Position numbers and translations under genes: made by a program. Shown here one piece after another: positions 19,065 through 28,025 of a stretch of 64,000 nucleotides of DNA. How positions within the stretch are numbered: the first letter of the stretch is position 1; each line of letters starts with the position of its first letter. The stretch is from contig JAUXVT010000052.1 in assembly GCA_030680405.1 (NCBI GenBank), forward strand, positions 1 to 64,000, written 5' to 3'. The notes below the pieces were generated by a model, which did no database searches, was not told where the DNA came from, and was given only the letters and a program-made list of their open reading frames with translations. Source of the DNA: Thiobacillus sp. Its GTDB lineage: Bacteria; Pseudomonadota; Gammaproteobacteria; Burkholderiales; Thiobacillaceae.

Positions 19065-20222
19065 ATGACTCCCTCGTATTTCCTGCAACGACTCGTATTG
19101 CTATTCAGTGTGTTGATGATGCCGGCTGTATGGAGCGCGCCCCTCATCCCACCGCCTCCGCAAGTCGCCGCCAAATCGTATGTGCTGATGGATGCCGTCA
19201 GCGGCAACGTTCTGGTCGAGCATCTGGGCGATGAGCGTCTGCCTCCCGCCAGCCTGACCAAGCTGATGACGGCTTACGTGGCGACGCTGGAAATGCGCCG
19301 TGGCCGGATCAAGGAAACCGATCAGGTCACCATCAGCGAAAAAGCCTGGCGCATGGCAGGCTCCAAAATGTTTGTCGAGGTGGGCAAACAGGTATCGGTC
19401 AGCGACCTGTTCCACGGCATCATCATCCAGTCGGGCAACGACGCCAGCGTGGCGCTGGCCGAGCACATCGCAGGCAGCGAAGAAGCCTTTGCCGCGCTGA
19501 TGAACGGCGAAGCGCAGCGCCTGGGGATGCGCAACACCCACTTCTCCAACGCCACCGGCTGGCCTGCGGCAGACCACTATTCGACCGCCCGCGACATGGC
19601 CATCCTGGCGCGCGCCATCATTTATGCAGACCCCGCGCACTATGCGATTTACGCGCAAAAGTATTTCCTGTGGAACGGCATCCAGCAGCCCAATCGAAAT
19701 CTTTTGTTGTGGCGTAACGACGGCGTTGACGGCCTGAAAACCGGGCACACCGAAGAAGCCGGCTATTGCCTGGTGGCCTCCGCCCAACGCGGCGGCCAAC
19801 GCCTGATTGCCGCCGTGTTCGGCACCGACAGCGAAGCGGCGCGTGCCACTGAAACCGCCAAGCTGCTGGGCTATGGCTTCCTCTTTTTCGAGAGCAAGGT
19901 CTTCCACAAGCAGGGCGAAGTGCTGGCCAATGCGACGGTATGGAAAGGTGCGGCGCGCACGGTCAAGGCGGGCGTGAACGCCGATCTGGCGATCAGCGTG
20001 GCCAGAGGCGAACTCGGCAAGCTCGGCACGCAGATCATGCTGCAACCGACCCTGATCGCGCCGGTGAAGCAGGGCGATGTGGTTGGCAAGGTTGAAATTC
20101 GCCAGGGCGACAAGGTGCTGAAGCAGGCCAATCTGGTCGCGCTGGAGACGGTGGAAGAGGGCGGATTCTTTCGTCGCATGTGGGACGGCATCCGCCTGTT
20201 CTTCAAGGGATTGTTTGGTTGA
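19065..20222 (+). CDS. dacC: D-alanyl-D-alanine carboxypeptidase (PBP5/6 family)
   Basis: PPASLTKLMTAYVA (SxxK), SGNDASVALAEHI (SGN), GLKTGHTEEAGYCLVASA (KTG). Confidence 0.92.
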   Translation: MTPSYFLQRLVLLFSVLMMPAVWSAPLIPPPPQVAAKSYVLMDAVSGNVLVEHLGDERLPPASLTKLMTAYVATLEMRRGRIKETDQVTISEKAWRMAGSKMFVEVGKQVSVSDLFHGIIIQSGNDASVALAEHIAGSEEAFAALMNGEAQRLGMRNTHFSNATGWPAADHYSTARDMAILARAIIYADPAHYAIYAQKYFLWNGIQQPNRNLLLWRNDGVDGLKTGHTEEAGYCLVASAQRGGQRLIAAVFGTDSEAARATETAKLLGYGFLFFESKVFHKQGEVLANATVWKGAARTVKAGVNADLAISVARGELGKLGTQIMLQPTLIAPVKQGDVVGKVEIRQGDKVLKQANLVALETVEEGGFFRRMWDGIRLFFKGLFG

Positions 20223-20247
20223 AGACGGACGCAATTCTCGGGCGATA

Positions 20248-20275
20248 GACAAGGGCCGCATTTGCGGCCCTTGTC
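20248..20275 (+). terminator. Stem-loop downstream of dacC
   Basis: gacaagggccgcatttgcggcccttgtc perfect inverted repeat after the stop codon; no long T tract. Confidence 0.5.
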
Positions 20276-20278
20276 GTG

Positions 20279-20701
20279 TCAGGGTCGGTCGAACCCCAAC
20301 ACCTTGGCGGCTTTGTTGAGCCGGTTGTCGAAGCAGGCGAATCCCACCTCCCCAGGTGCGGCTGCCAGTATCTCGCTGGCGGCGGCAAGCTGCACGCTGT
20401 CGTAACCGCGCAGTGCGAAGGTCTCGGCGAATTCGCACGCGCGCTCGACCACTGCCTGCGTGACCTCTACGATGAAAAAGTGCGGCCAGTCTTGCGTGAG
20501 CGCCTGACGCGCAGCGATGGTTGCGGCTTCGTCCACAGGCACTTCGCGCGCGCGCCGCGCCAGCGCCGCGCACGCTTCCGCCCAAGCGATGCGGCATACC
20601 GCGACGGTCTCTGCCCGTGTTACCGCCTCGTGGATGGCCGGACTGTCTGTTTCAACGATGTAAAGTTTGACCAGCGCTGAAGTGTCGAGAAACAGGATCA
20701 C
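20279..20701 (-). CDS. PIN-domain toxin (VapC family), GTG start
   Basis: VILFLDTSALVKLYIVETDSPAIHEAV...RGYDSVQLAAASEI. Confidence 0.88.
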   Translation of the reverse strand: MILFLDTSALVKLYIVETDSPAIHEAVTRAETVAVCRIAWAEACAALARRAREVPVDEAATIAARQALTQDWPHFFIVEVTQAVVERACEFAETFALRGYDSVQLAAASEILAAAPGEVGFACFDNRLNKAAKVLGFDRP

Positions 20702-20973
20702 CCGCGATCTTCCAGCACCATGCGCGACACCAGGGTGCCGCCGGGTGACAGCGCGATATGCGCACCTTGCGGCTTGCCGCCGCCCCATTGTGCCCCCCCG
20801 CTCGCGATCAACGCGCCGAGAACCGGCGTGGTGGATTCGGGCACGCCGGTGACGCGGGCCACTATCCGACGGTGAGAGGTGATTTCCAGCGCTGTGCCTT
20901 GGCGTGCCTGCGCCAGATAGCGCGATAAATGTGCCTTCAATTCACGAATTGATACTTGCATTTGTGTACTCAA
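20698..20973 (-). CDS. Phd/YefM-type antitoxin
   Basis: MSTQMQVSIRELKAHLSRYLAQARQGTALEITSHRRIVARVTG; overlaps the PIN gene start. Confidence 0.88.
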   Translation of the reverse strand: MSTQMQVSIRELKAHLSRYLAQARQGTALEITSHRRIVARVTGVPESTTPVLGALIASGGAQWGGGKPQGAHIALSPGGTLVSRMVLEDRG

Positions 20974-21016
20974 ATTATTTTTTAATGAAAAAATGTAGTC
21001 TCAATTTGTATGGAAG

Positions 21017-21406
21017 TCAATTTCCCGTATTTCCGGAATCGATAGGGGTTTGCATAAATATTTCGCGCTGAAGTTTTTCCAGATCGTCCAGAATACGGAT
21101 GAATTTTGCGCCGAATGGCGTCACCACATACTCAACGCGTGGCGGGACTTCGTTGTAGGCGATGTGCTCAATGATGCCGAATTCCATGTTTTTGCGCAGA
21201 CACGCGTTGAGTACTTTTGTCGTCAAGTCCTCGACGCTGCGAACCATTTGGCCCGGGCGATTGATGCCGCTTGCCAGGAGTTGGTAAACCGTCAGCGACC
21301 ATTTACAGCCATAGATTGCCTCAACCATGCGCGCACTTTGTTCAGGCGCGGATTTTCTGGGAAATAATTTTTCCTGACTGCTCATCAACATGTACCGATA
21401 AATCAC
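21017..21406 (-). CDS. HxlR-family transcriptional regulator
   Basis: YGCKWSLTVYQLLASGINRPGQMVRSVEDLTTKVLNACLRKNMEFGIIEHIAYNEVPPRVEYVVTPFG. Confidence 0.87.
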   Translation of the reverse strand: MIYRYMLMSSQEKLFPRKSAPEQSARMVEAIYGCKWSLTVYQLLASGINRPGQMVRSVEDLTTKVLNACLRKNMEFGIIEHIAYNEVPPRVEYVVTPFGAKFIRILDDLEKLQREIFMQTPIDSGNTGN

Positions 21407-21493
21407 TACCGTACCGAATTGTGCCTGGTTTTCAGCAGGCTTCTGAACGCCCTAGACTGCCTCCATACCCTGCTACCTGATGGAGGTAATCCG

Positions 21494-22253
21494 ATGGAAA
21501 AAGTGAACCAGGCTTTGGCCTTGATCGTGGGCGGCTCCAGTGGAATGGGCCGCGAGACTCTTGTTGGAGCGTGACATAAAAACCGTGGTCGTGGGCAGCT
21601 CTCCGCAAAAACTGGAGACGGCAAAGCGCGAACTGTCCGCATTGGGCAATGTTGAAACCCTCCAGGCCAATTTGTACGAACCGGACGACGTGCAGCGCAT
21701 GGTTGCGTTTGCTGAAAACCACGGCTGCCCCATCAAATACCTAGTAAACGCCGCGGGCTGCTTCAAGCCCGCGCCGTTCCTTGAGCACACGCACAAGGAC
21801 TACGATGCCTACCTGGATTTGAATCGCGCCGCCTTCTTTATTTCTCAGGCGGTGGCCAGGAACATGGCCGCAAACGGCGGCGGCTCGATTGTGCATATCG
21901 GATCGATGTGGGCAAAACAAGCCATCAAAGCGACGCCTTCTTCCGCTTATTCGATGGCGAAGGCAGGATTGCACGCCCTCACGCAACACATGGCGATGGA
22001 ACTGGCCGACTTCAACATTCGGGTAAACGCGGTTTCACCGGCAGTGGTTAAAACGCCTATTTACGAGGCATTTATTGATCCGGCTGAAATTGATGAAGCG
22101 CTTGCCGCCTTCAACGGGTTTCATCCGATTGGGCGGATTGGCACACCTGAAGACGTTGCAAAAGCTATTCACTTTTTGCTTGGCGATGATGCCAGCTGGG
22201 TGACGGGTGCAATCTGGGACGTCGATGGCGGCGTGATCGCTGGACGTAACTAA
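21494..22253 (+). pseudogene. SDR-family oxidoreductase, frameshifted near the N-terminus
   Basis: Frame 1 [21 protein letters not shown]... stops early; frame 2 continues [22 protein letters not shown]...[37 protein letters not shown] to 22253. Confidence 0.85.
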
Positions 22254-22284
22254 AGCGCTCCGGGTGGGCGGCAGCCCTGAATAC

Positions 22285-22375
22285 GTCGTCATTGCGAGGA
22301 GCATAGCGACGCGGCAATCCAGAAATGGGCGATTATCAATGCACTGGATTGCCACGCTTCGCTCGCAATGACCAG
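22285..22375. repeat. Palindromic intergenic repeat (cgtcattgcgaggag...ggcaatccag / ctggattgcc...gctcgcaatgac)
   Basis: Inverted arms flanking cag...ctg core. Confidence 0.7.
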
Positions 22376-22387
22376 ACCCGCGCTGAA

Positions 22388-22415
22388 CAACAAGGGCCAC
22401 AGATGCGGCCCTTGT
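22388..22415. terminator. Stem-loop aacaagggccacagatgcggcccttgtt
   Basis: Inverted repeat between SDR remnant and E2-E3 gene; related in sequence to the 20248 hairpin. Confidence 0.45.
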
Positions 22416-22435
22416 TGCGTGTGGCGTTGCGAGGA

Positions 22436-25435
22436 TTACTTCTTCGCGGTGCGCCGCAGGCGGTTCAACAGCCGCCGCGCCAACTCGCCGAACAGCTCGG
22501 TTTGCGTCGGGTGCGGGAAGATCGCCTTGGCGACCTGGGTCAGCGTCATCTCGCCCGCGACCATCATCACGCCGATGCCGACCAGGGTGTCGGTGTGGTC
22601 GGCGAGGAAGTGCACGCCGATGATCCTGCCCGTGGCCTTGTCGGCCACCAGCTTGATCATGCCCTCGGTCTCGCCGGTGATCATCGCCTTGGCGTCGATG
22701 CTCATCGGCATCTTGGCTTCCATCGCGTCGATGCCCTTGGCCTTGGCCTGCGCCACGGACAGACCGACGAAGCCGGCCTGCGGGCGCGAGAAGGTCACGC
22801 CGCAGTCGCGGTCCTGATCGTATTCGCTGGCGTGGCCGAGCAGGTTGCCGGCAGCGACGCGGCCTTGCGTGGCGGCGGTGTGGGCGAGCATGTAGCCGCC
22901 GATCACGTCGCCCACCGCATAGATGTGCGGCACGCTGGTTTGGCAACGCGCGTTGACCTTGATCGCCGCGCCGTCGAGTTCGACGCCGAGCTTGTCGAGG
23001 TTGAGTCTGCTGGTGTCGGGGCGCTTGCCGGTGGCCATCAGCACGATGTCGCATTCGAAGTCGGATTCGACGCCGTCCTTGTTGGCATAACGCAGCTTCA
23101 TCGCGCCGGGGGTGCCGCTCACTTCGTGGATGGCGGCGCTGGTGACCACGGTGATTTCCTTTTCCAGCATGGTGATCAGGCTCTTGGCGATCTCGTCCTC
23201 GACTTCGGCGAGGATGCGCTCTTGGCGTTCCAGCATCAGCACCTCGGTGCCGAAGTCGCGGAAGATCTGCGCCATTTCCACGCCGATGACGCCGCCGCCG
23301 ATGATGCCGAGTTTCTTCGGCGTGCTGGCGAGGTTCCAGATGGTCTCGGAGGTGACCACGCCGCCCGTCGCCAGGTTCTCGCGCGCGCCGGGAATCGGCG
23401 GCACGAAGGCGGGCGCGCCGGTGGCGATCACTGCCGCGCCGAACGTGACGGTGTAGGGCTCGCCTTCGACCGGGGTGATTTTCAGCGTGTGGGCGTCGAC
23501 GAATTCGCCGAAGCCTTCGCGTACGTCGATCTTCATGCCCTTGTCGGCTTTCAGCGCCATGTCGCCGCGGCTGGTTTGCACCCAGTGGCGATGCTTTTCC
23601 ACCTGCGCCCAGTTGAGCTTGGGCGCATTCGTGCCGTCGACGCCCATTTCGGCATCGTGCGCGCGGTTGCGGATGACGTCGGCCGCGGCGCGCCAGGCCT
23701 TGGACGGGATGCAGCCGCGCCACAGGCATTCGCCGCCGGGGAAGGGCTCGTTGTTGACCATCATCACACGGACGCCGTGGTCGGCGAGGTCGCGCGCGCA
23801 GTCCTCGCCGCCGGGGCCGCCGCCGACCACCACCACCGGGAAATCCCAGTTGCCTTCAGGAATGGGCGAAACCGGTGCGCTTGTTGTCGCAACCGTGCTG
23901 ACGGATTCGGCAACCGCGCCGCCCGCGCCCAGCCAGGCTTCCGGCGCTTCGATGGTCTGCTTCAGCGTGGTCAGGTACAGCGCCACATCGGCACCGTTCA
24001 GCACGCGGTGATCGCCGGTGATGGTGAACGGCGTGCCCTGCGGACCATTCGCGGCAATCGCCAGGATCGCAGAGATGCCGGGGGTGGGGATCGCGGTGAA
24101 GTGCGACACGCCCAGCATGCCCATGTTGGAAATGGTGAAGGTGGGGTTGGAATATTCGGCTGGCGCCAGCTTGCGCACACGCGCGCGCTCGACCAGCCCG
24201 GTCCAGTCGCCCTGCAGCGCTTCCAGCGATTTCTTCTCGATGCCGTGCAGAATCGGCACCACCAGACCGCCGTCGTTCGACATCACCGCCACGCCGAAAT
24301 CGTGGTTGCTGCGCTCGACCAGCTTGTCGACCGGCTGGTAGGCCCAGTTCATGCGCGGGAATTTCGCCATCGCTACCGAACAGGCCTTGGCTATCGCCAC
24401 CGTCACCGAGACTTTCTTCGCCTTGGCGGCAGCGGTCAGCGTGGCGGTGTCGATGTTGACCGTAACGTTGAAGGTCGGCAGCGTGAGCGAAGCGGTCATC
24501 GCGTGGCTCACGGCCTTTTCCATCGACGTCATCGCGCGGCCCTGACCTGGCACGTCGACCTGCGGCAGCGAGTGTGCGACTTCCTGCATCGACGGCCGTG
24601 CACGTGCGACATCGGCCGCGACGATGACGCCGGCCGGGCCGGTGCCGGCGAGGCCGCCGAGATTCACGCCCAGCTGCGCCGCGACCTTGCGTGCATACGG
24701 GCTGGCCTGGCGGCCTTGCGGACGCGCCACCGGCGGCATGGTACCGGCGGCGGAAACCTGCACAGGTGCGGCCTTGGGCATGGGGATGTGCGCCGGCTTG
24801 TCGGCCGACGGCGGCGCGACCTTGTGCGTATCCTTGACCTTGTGGTCGGCGCCGAGCGTCACGCCGGTATCGTTGGCCTTGGACGCGTCGTCGACGATGA
24901 ACGCCATCGGGTGGCTGACCTCGACCACGCTGCCGACGTCGGCGATCGGGCCGGAGAGCCACCCGTCCTGGAACACTTCGACGTCCATGATGGCCTTGTC
25001 GGTTTCCACCGTGGCGACGATGTCGCCGCGCTTGATCACATCGCCCGGCTGTTTCTCCCACGTCACCAACACGCCCTCGGTCATGGTGTCGGACAGCTGC
25101 GGCATCACGATCGGCGTGCCGGCGTGATGCGGAATCATTTCGGTCTGCGCCTGTTCTTCCACCACCTCGTCGGCGGCGATCGCCACATCGCCTGCGGTGT
25201 CGGTGATGTAGCCGAGCGCAGCGCCGACGGCGATGGTCGCCCCGACGTCAGCGAGCGGCCCGGCCAGATAACCGGCCTTGAACACTTCGACATCCATGAT
25301 GGCCTTGTCGGTTTCGACCGTGGCGACGATATCGCCGCGCTCGACTTTGTCGCCGGGCTGCTTTTCCCAGGTGACGACCACGCCCTCGGTCATGGTGTCC
25401 GAGAGCTGCGGCATCGTGATGGCGTAATGATTCAT
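22436..25435 (-). CDS. Fused dihydrolipoamide acetyltransferase (E2, two lipoyl domains) and dihydrolipoamide dehydrogenase (E3)
   Basis: 999 aa: two lipoyl domains (VETDKAIMDVEV x2), peripheral subunit-binding domain, E2 catalytic domain (GDHRVLNGADVALYL), then E3 (VVVVGGGPGGEDCARDLADHG, GGECLWRGCIPSK). Confidence 0.93.
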   Translation of the reverse strand: MNHYAITMPQLSDTMTEGVVVTWEKQPGDKVERGDIVATVETDKAIMDVEVFKAGYLAGPLADVGATIAVGAALGYITDTAGDVAIAADEVVEEQAQTEMIPHHAGTPIVMPQLSDTMTEGVLVTWEKQPGDVIKRGDIVATVETDKAIMDVEVFQDGWLSGPIADVGSVVEVSHPMAFIVDDASKANDTGVTLGADHKVKDTHKVAPPSADKPAHIPMPKAAPVQVSAAGTMPPVARPQGRQASPYARKVAAQLGVNLGGLAGTGPAGVIVAADVARARPSMQEVAHSLPQVDVPGQGRAMTSMEKAVSHAMTASLTLPTFNVTVNIDTATLTAAAKAKKVSVTVAIAKACSVAMAKFPRMNWAYQPVDKLVERSNHDFGVAVMSNDGGLVVPILHGIEKKSLEALQGDWTGLVERARVRKLAPAEYSNPTFTISNMGMLGVSHFTAIPTPGISAILAIAANGPQGTPFTITGDHRVLNGADVALYLTTLKQTIEAPEAWLGAGGAVAESVSTVATTSAPVSPIPEGNWDFPVVVVGGGPGGEDCARDLADHGVRVMMVNNEPFPGGECLWRGCIPSKAWRAAADVIRNRAHDAEMGVDGTNAPKLNWAQVEKHRHWVQTSRGDMALKADKGMKIDVREGFGEFVDAHTLKITPVEGEPYTVTFGAAVIATGAPAFVPPIPGARENLATGGVVTSETIWNLASTPKKLGIIGGGVIGVEMAQIFRDFGTEVLMLERQERILAEVEDEIAKSLITMLEKEITVVTSAAIHEVSGTPGAMKLRYANKDGVESDFECDIVLMATGKRPDTSRLNLDKLGVELDGAAIKVNARCQTSVPHIYAVGDVIGGYMLAHTAATQGRVAAGNLLGHASEYDQDRDCGVTFSRPQAGFVGLSVAQAKAKGIDAMEAKMPMSIDAKAMITGETEGMIKLVADKATGRIIGVHFLADHTDTLVGIGVMMVAGEMTLTQVAKAIFPHPTQTELFGELARRLLNRLRRTAKK

Positions 25436-25481
25436 AGGATTCAGGATTCAGGATTCAGGATTCAGGGGTCAGGGGTCAGGG
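25436..25481. repeat. Heptanucleotide tract (aggattc)x4 (aggggtc)x2 aggg
   Basis: Direct read of 25436-25481. Confidence 0.95.
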
Positions 25482-25847
25482 AGTTGGCGATAGTTTGGCG
25501 GCCAGTGCGCTTCTCAAGCTGTGCAACATACGACCAACCTCGTTGGTCTGCTCAAACAGGCAAAGCAACTCGGCGTGGGGGATGTAACCCAGCCGGTGCG
25601 CGAGTTCGAGCTGTGTTTCCGCTTCAGCCAGCGAACCCTGTGAAATCGATACAAAACGCAAGTAATCCTTCGTCGAACTTCTTGCGTGACCTTCGGCAAT
25701 ATTGGACGGGATGGAAACGGCTGCGCGCTGGAGTTGATTGGCAAGCGCATAGGTTTCCCGGGAAGGAAAGGATTCAGTGGTTCGGTAGATGTCTTCTGTC
25801 AGTTTCATCGCCATCTGCCAGACTTTCAGATCACGGTAGTTATTCAC
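25476..25847 (-). CDS. Four-helix-bundle protein (S23/IVS family)
   Basis: YRDLKVWQMAMKLTEDIYRTTESFPSRETYALANQLQRAAVSIPSNIAEGHARSSTKDYLRFVSISQGSLAEAETQL, the diagnostic S23/IVSP pattern. Confidence 0.93.
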   Translation of the reverse strand: MNNYRDLKVWQMAMKLTEDIYRTTESFPSRETYALANQLQRAAVSIPSNIAEGHARSSTKDYLRFVSISQGSLAEAETQLELAHRLGYIPHAELLCLFEQTNEVGRMLHSLRSALAAKLSPTP

Positions 25848-25849
25848 GC

Positions 25850-25877
25850 CCTGATCCCTGAATCCTGACCCCTCAAG
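25850..25877. repeat. Heptanucleotide tract, inverted relative to 25436 (ccctgat ccctgaa tcctgac ccctcaa)
   Basis: Direct read; reverse complement matches aggggtc/aggattc units. Confidence 0.9.
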
Positions 25878-26856
25878 CCTTACCGAACAACTTCAGAACG
25901 GCCTTCACCACATCCTCGTGATCCGGGATCGCCGCTTTTTCCAGCGTGTGGTTGTAGGGCTGCGGCACCAGCGCCGAGTGGACACGCACCGGGGCGGCAT
26001 CCAGTTCGAAAAAGCATTCCTCGTTGATGATGGCGATGACCTCGGAGCCGACACCGACCGGCGCTTCGTCTTCTTCGGCGATGACCGCGCGGTGGGTCTT
26101 GCTGACCGATTTTTTGATGCCTGCGCGATCGAGCGGCGAGAGCGAATAGAGGTCGACGACCTCGGCCGAAATGCCGTACTGCTTGTCGAGAATTTCGGCG
26201 GCCTTCAGGCACCAGTGCACCGAGATGTTATAGCCGAGCAGGGTGACGTCGGTGCCGGCGCGCGCGATATCCGAACCTTCCAGCGGGTGGAAGTATTCGC
26301 CGTCGGGCACTTCACCCTTCATGTTGTACATGAGTTCGTGTTCGTTGATGAATACCGGGTCGTCGCAGCGGATCGCCGATTTCAGAAGACCGTAGGCCTG
26401 CTTCGGGTTGGAGGCCGTCACCACGCGCAGACCGGCGATGCCCATGAACACCTTTTCCATGCGCGCCGAATGCTGCGCGCCGAGCTGGTGCGCCGCGCCG
26501 CCGGCGGAGCGGAACACGCACGGCGCGGTCAGCTGGCCGCCCGACATGTAGCGCACCTTGGCGGCGGAGTTGAACATCTGGTCCATCGCCAGCCAGGCGA
26601 AGTTCACCGACATGATTTCGATGATGGGGCGCACGCCCAGAAAGGATGCGCCGATGCCGAGACCGGTGAAGCCGCCTTCGGAAATCGGCGTATCCATCAC
26701 GCGCAGCGGACCGTATTTTTCGTACAGGCCCTTGGTGGCCTTGTAGGTGCCGCCGGCCACGCCGATGTCTTCACCCATGCAGATGACCATCGGGTCGCGC
26801 GCCATTTCTTCGTCATGGGCGCGTTGGATCGCTTCCCAATACATGATGTTTGCCAT
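25873..26856 (-). CDS. pdhB: Pyruvate dehydrogenase E1 component, beta subunit
   Basis: MANIMYWEAIQRAHDEEMARDPMVICMGEDIGVAGGTYKATKGL...DTPISEGGFTGLGIGAS. Confidence 0.94.
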   Translation of the reverse strand: MANIMYWEAIQRAHDEEMARDPMVICMGEDIGVAGGTYKATKGLYEKYGPLRVMDTPISEGGFTGLGIGASFLGVRPIIEIMSVNFAWLAMDQMFNSAAKVRYMSGGQLTAPCVFRSAGGAAHQLGAQHSARMEKVFMGIAGLRVVTASNPKQAYGLLKSAIRCDDPVFINEHELMYNMKGEVPDGEYFHPLEGSDIARAGTDVTLLGYNISVHWCLKAAEILDKQYGISAEVVDLYSLSPLDRAGIKKSVSKTHRAVIAEEDEAPVGVGSEVIAIINEECFFELDAAPVRVHSALVPQPYNHTLEKAAIPDHEDVVKAVLKLFGKA

Positions 26857-26908
26857 GCTGTATTCCTTATAATTCAGTGTCGCGAGTGTCGCGTAAGCGC
26901 CACGGCCC

Positions 26909-27910
26909 TTAAGCGGCCTTGCCCGTGAGCCAGGGCAATTGGGTTTCGCGGTCGGCGAAAACGTATTTTTCGAGTTCTTCGACACGCGGTTCGGGCGATT
27001 CCTCGGCGAACTTGATGACTTCGTTTTCGATGTAGGCGTCGGTTTCCTTTTCCAGCGCCTCGAACTCGGCCATGGTGAGCGCGCCCGCCGTAATCAGACG
27101 GTCGCGCAGCATGAGGATGGGATCGCGCTGCTTCCAGACTTCTTCTTCCTCGCGTGAGCGGTAGCTGCGCGCGTCGGACATCGAGTGGCCGCGATAGCGG
27201 TAGGTCATCAGCTCTAGGAAGAAGGGGCCGTTGCCCGAGCGCACGTGGTCCACCGCTTTGCGCGCATGCTCGTACACAATGTCGATGTCCTGGCCGTCGC
27301 ATTCGTCAGCCGGGATGTTGTAAGCGGCGACGCGCTTGTGCTGGTGCACCACGGCGGTGGAACGTTCGATCGAGGTGCCGATGCCGTATAGGTTGTTTTC
27401 GCACACGAACAGCACCGGCAGTTTCCACAGCGCCGCCATGTTCAGGGTTTCGTGGAACACGCCCTGGTTGTTGGCGGCATCGCCCAGGAAGCAGATGGCG
27501 ATTTCGTCGCCGCCCTTCAGCTGGATCGCCTTGGCGATGCCGGCTGCCAGCGGGAACGGGCCGCCGACCAGCGCGTAGCCGCCCATGAAGTGGTGTGCCG
27601 CGTCGAAGATGTGCATCGAGCCGCCGCGACCCTTGGAGGAACCGGTTTCCTTGCCGTAGAGCTCGGCCATCACTTCTTTCGGATCGGCGCCGCACTTGAT
27701 CGCGTGGACGTGGTCGCGGTAGCCGGTGATCACGTAATCGTGGCCGGGACGCGCGGCTTCCATCACGCCGTTGCAGCAGGCTTCCTGGCCGGGATAGAGG
27801 TGCAGAAAGCCGCCGATCTTGCGTTCGATATAGGCCTGATAGCAGCGCTCTTCAAAACGGCGGTGCAGCACCATTTCGCGCAGCACGCGTTTCTTGTCAT
27901 CAATCTTCAT
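26909..27910 (-). CDS. pdhA: Pyruvate dehydrogenase E1 component, alpha subunit
   Basis: HLYPGQEACCNGVMEA...GGSMHIFDAAHHFMGGYALVGGPFPLAAG...GDAANNQGVFHETLNMA (TPP motif), YRYRGHSMSDARSYR. Confidence 0.95.
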   Translation of the reverse strand: MKIDDKKRVLREMVLHRRFEERCYQAYIERKIGGFLHLYPGQEACCNGVMEAARPGHDYVITGYRDHVHAIKCGADPKEVMAELYGKETGSSKGRGGSMHIFDAAHHFMGGYALVGGPFPLAAGIAKAIQLKGGDEIAICFLGDAANNQGVFHETLNMAALWKLPVLFVCENNLYGIGTSIERSTAVVHQHKRVAAYNIPADECDGQDIDIVYEHARKAVDHVRSGNGPFFLELMTYRYRGHSMSDARSYRSREEEEVWKQRDPILMLRDRLITAGALTMAEFEALEKETDAYIENEVIKFAEESPEPRVEELEKYVFADRETQLPWLTGKAA

Positions 27911-28025
27911 TCGGTTACCCTGTATTGGATGGGGCGGAAAAATGTGCTGTAAAAAATCAAAAGCACGTAATTATCCGGTAAACCCCGCCAACCATCAAGA
28001 AAAACGCCACCCCCAAGGATCCTTC

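Noticed and set aside
22325-25861. 1178-aa plus-strand ORF opposite the E2-E3 gene
   Set aside because: Low-complexity Arg/His/Gly/Asp composition typical of antisense shadow ORFs in high-GC DNA; the minus strand codes for clear E2/E3 domains.
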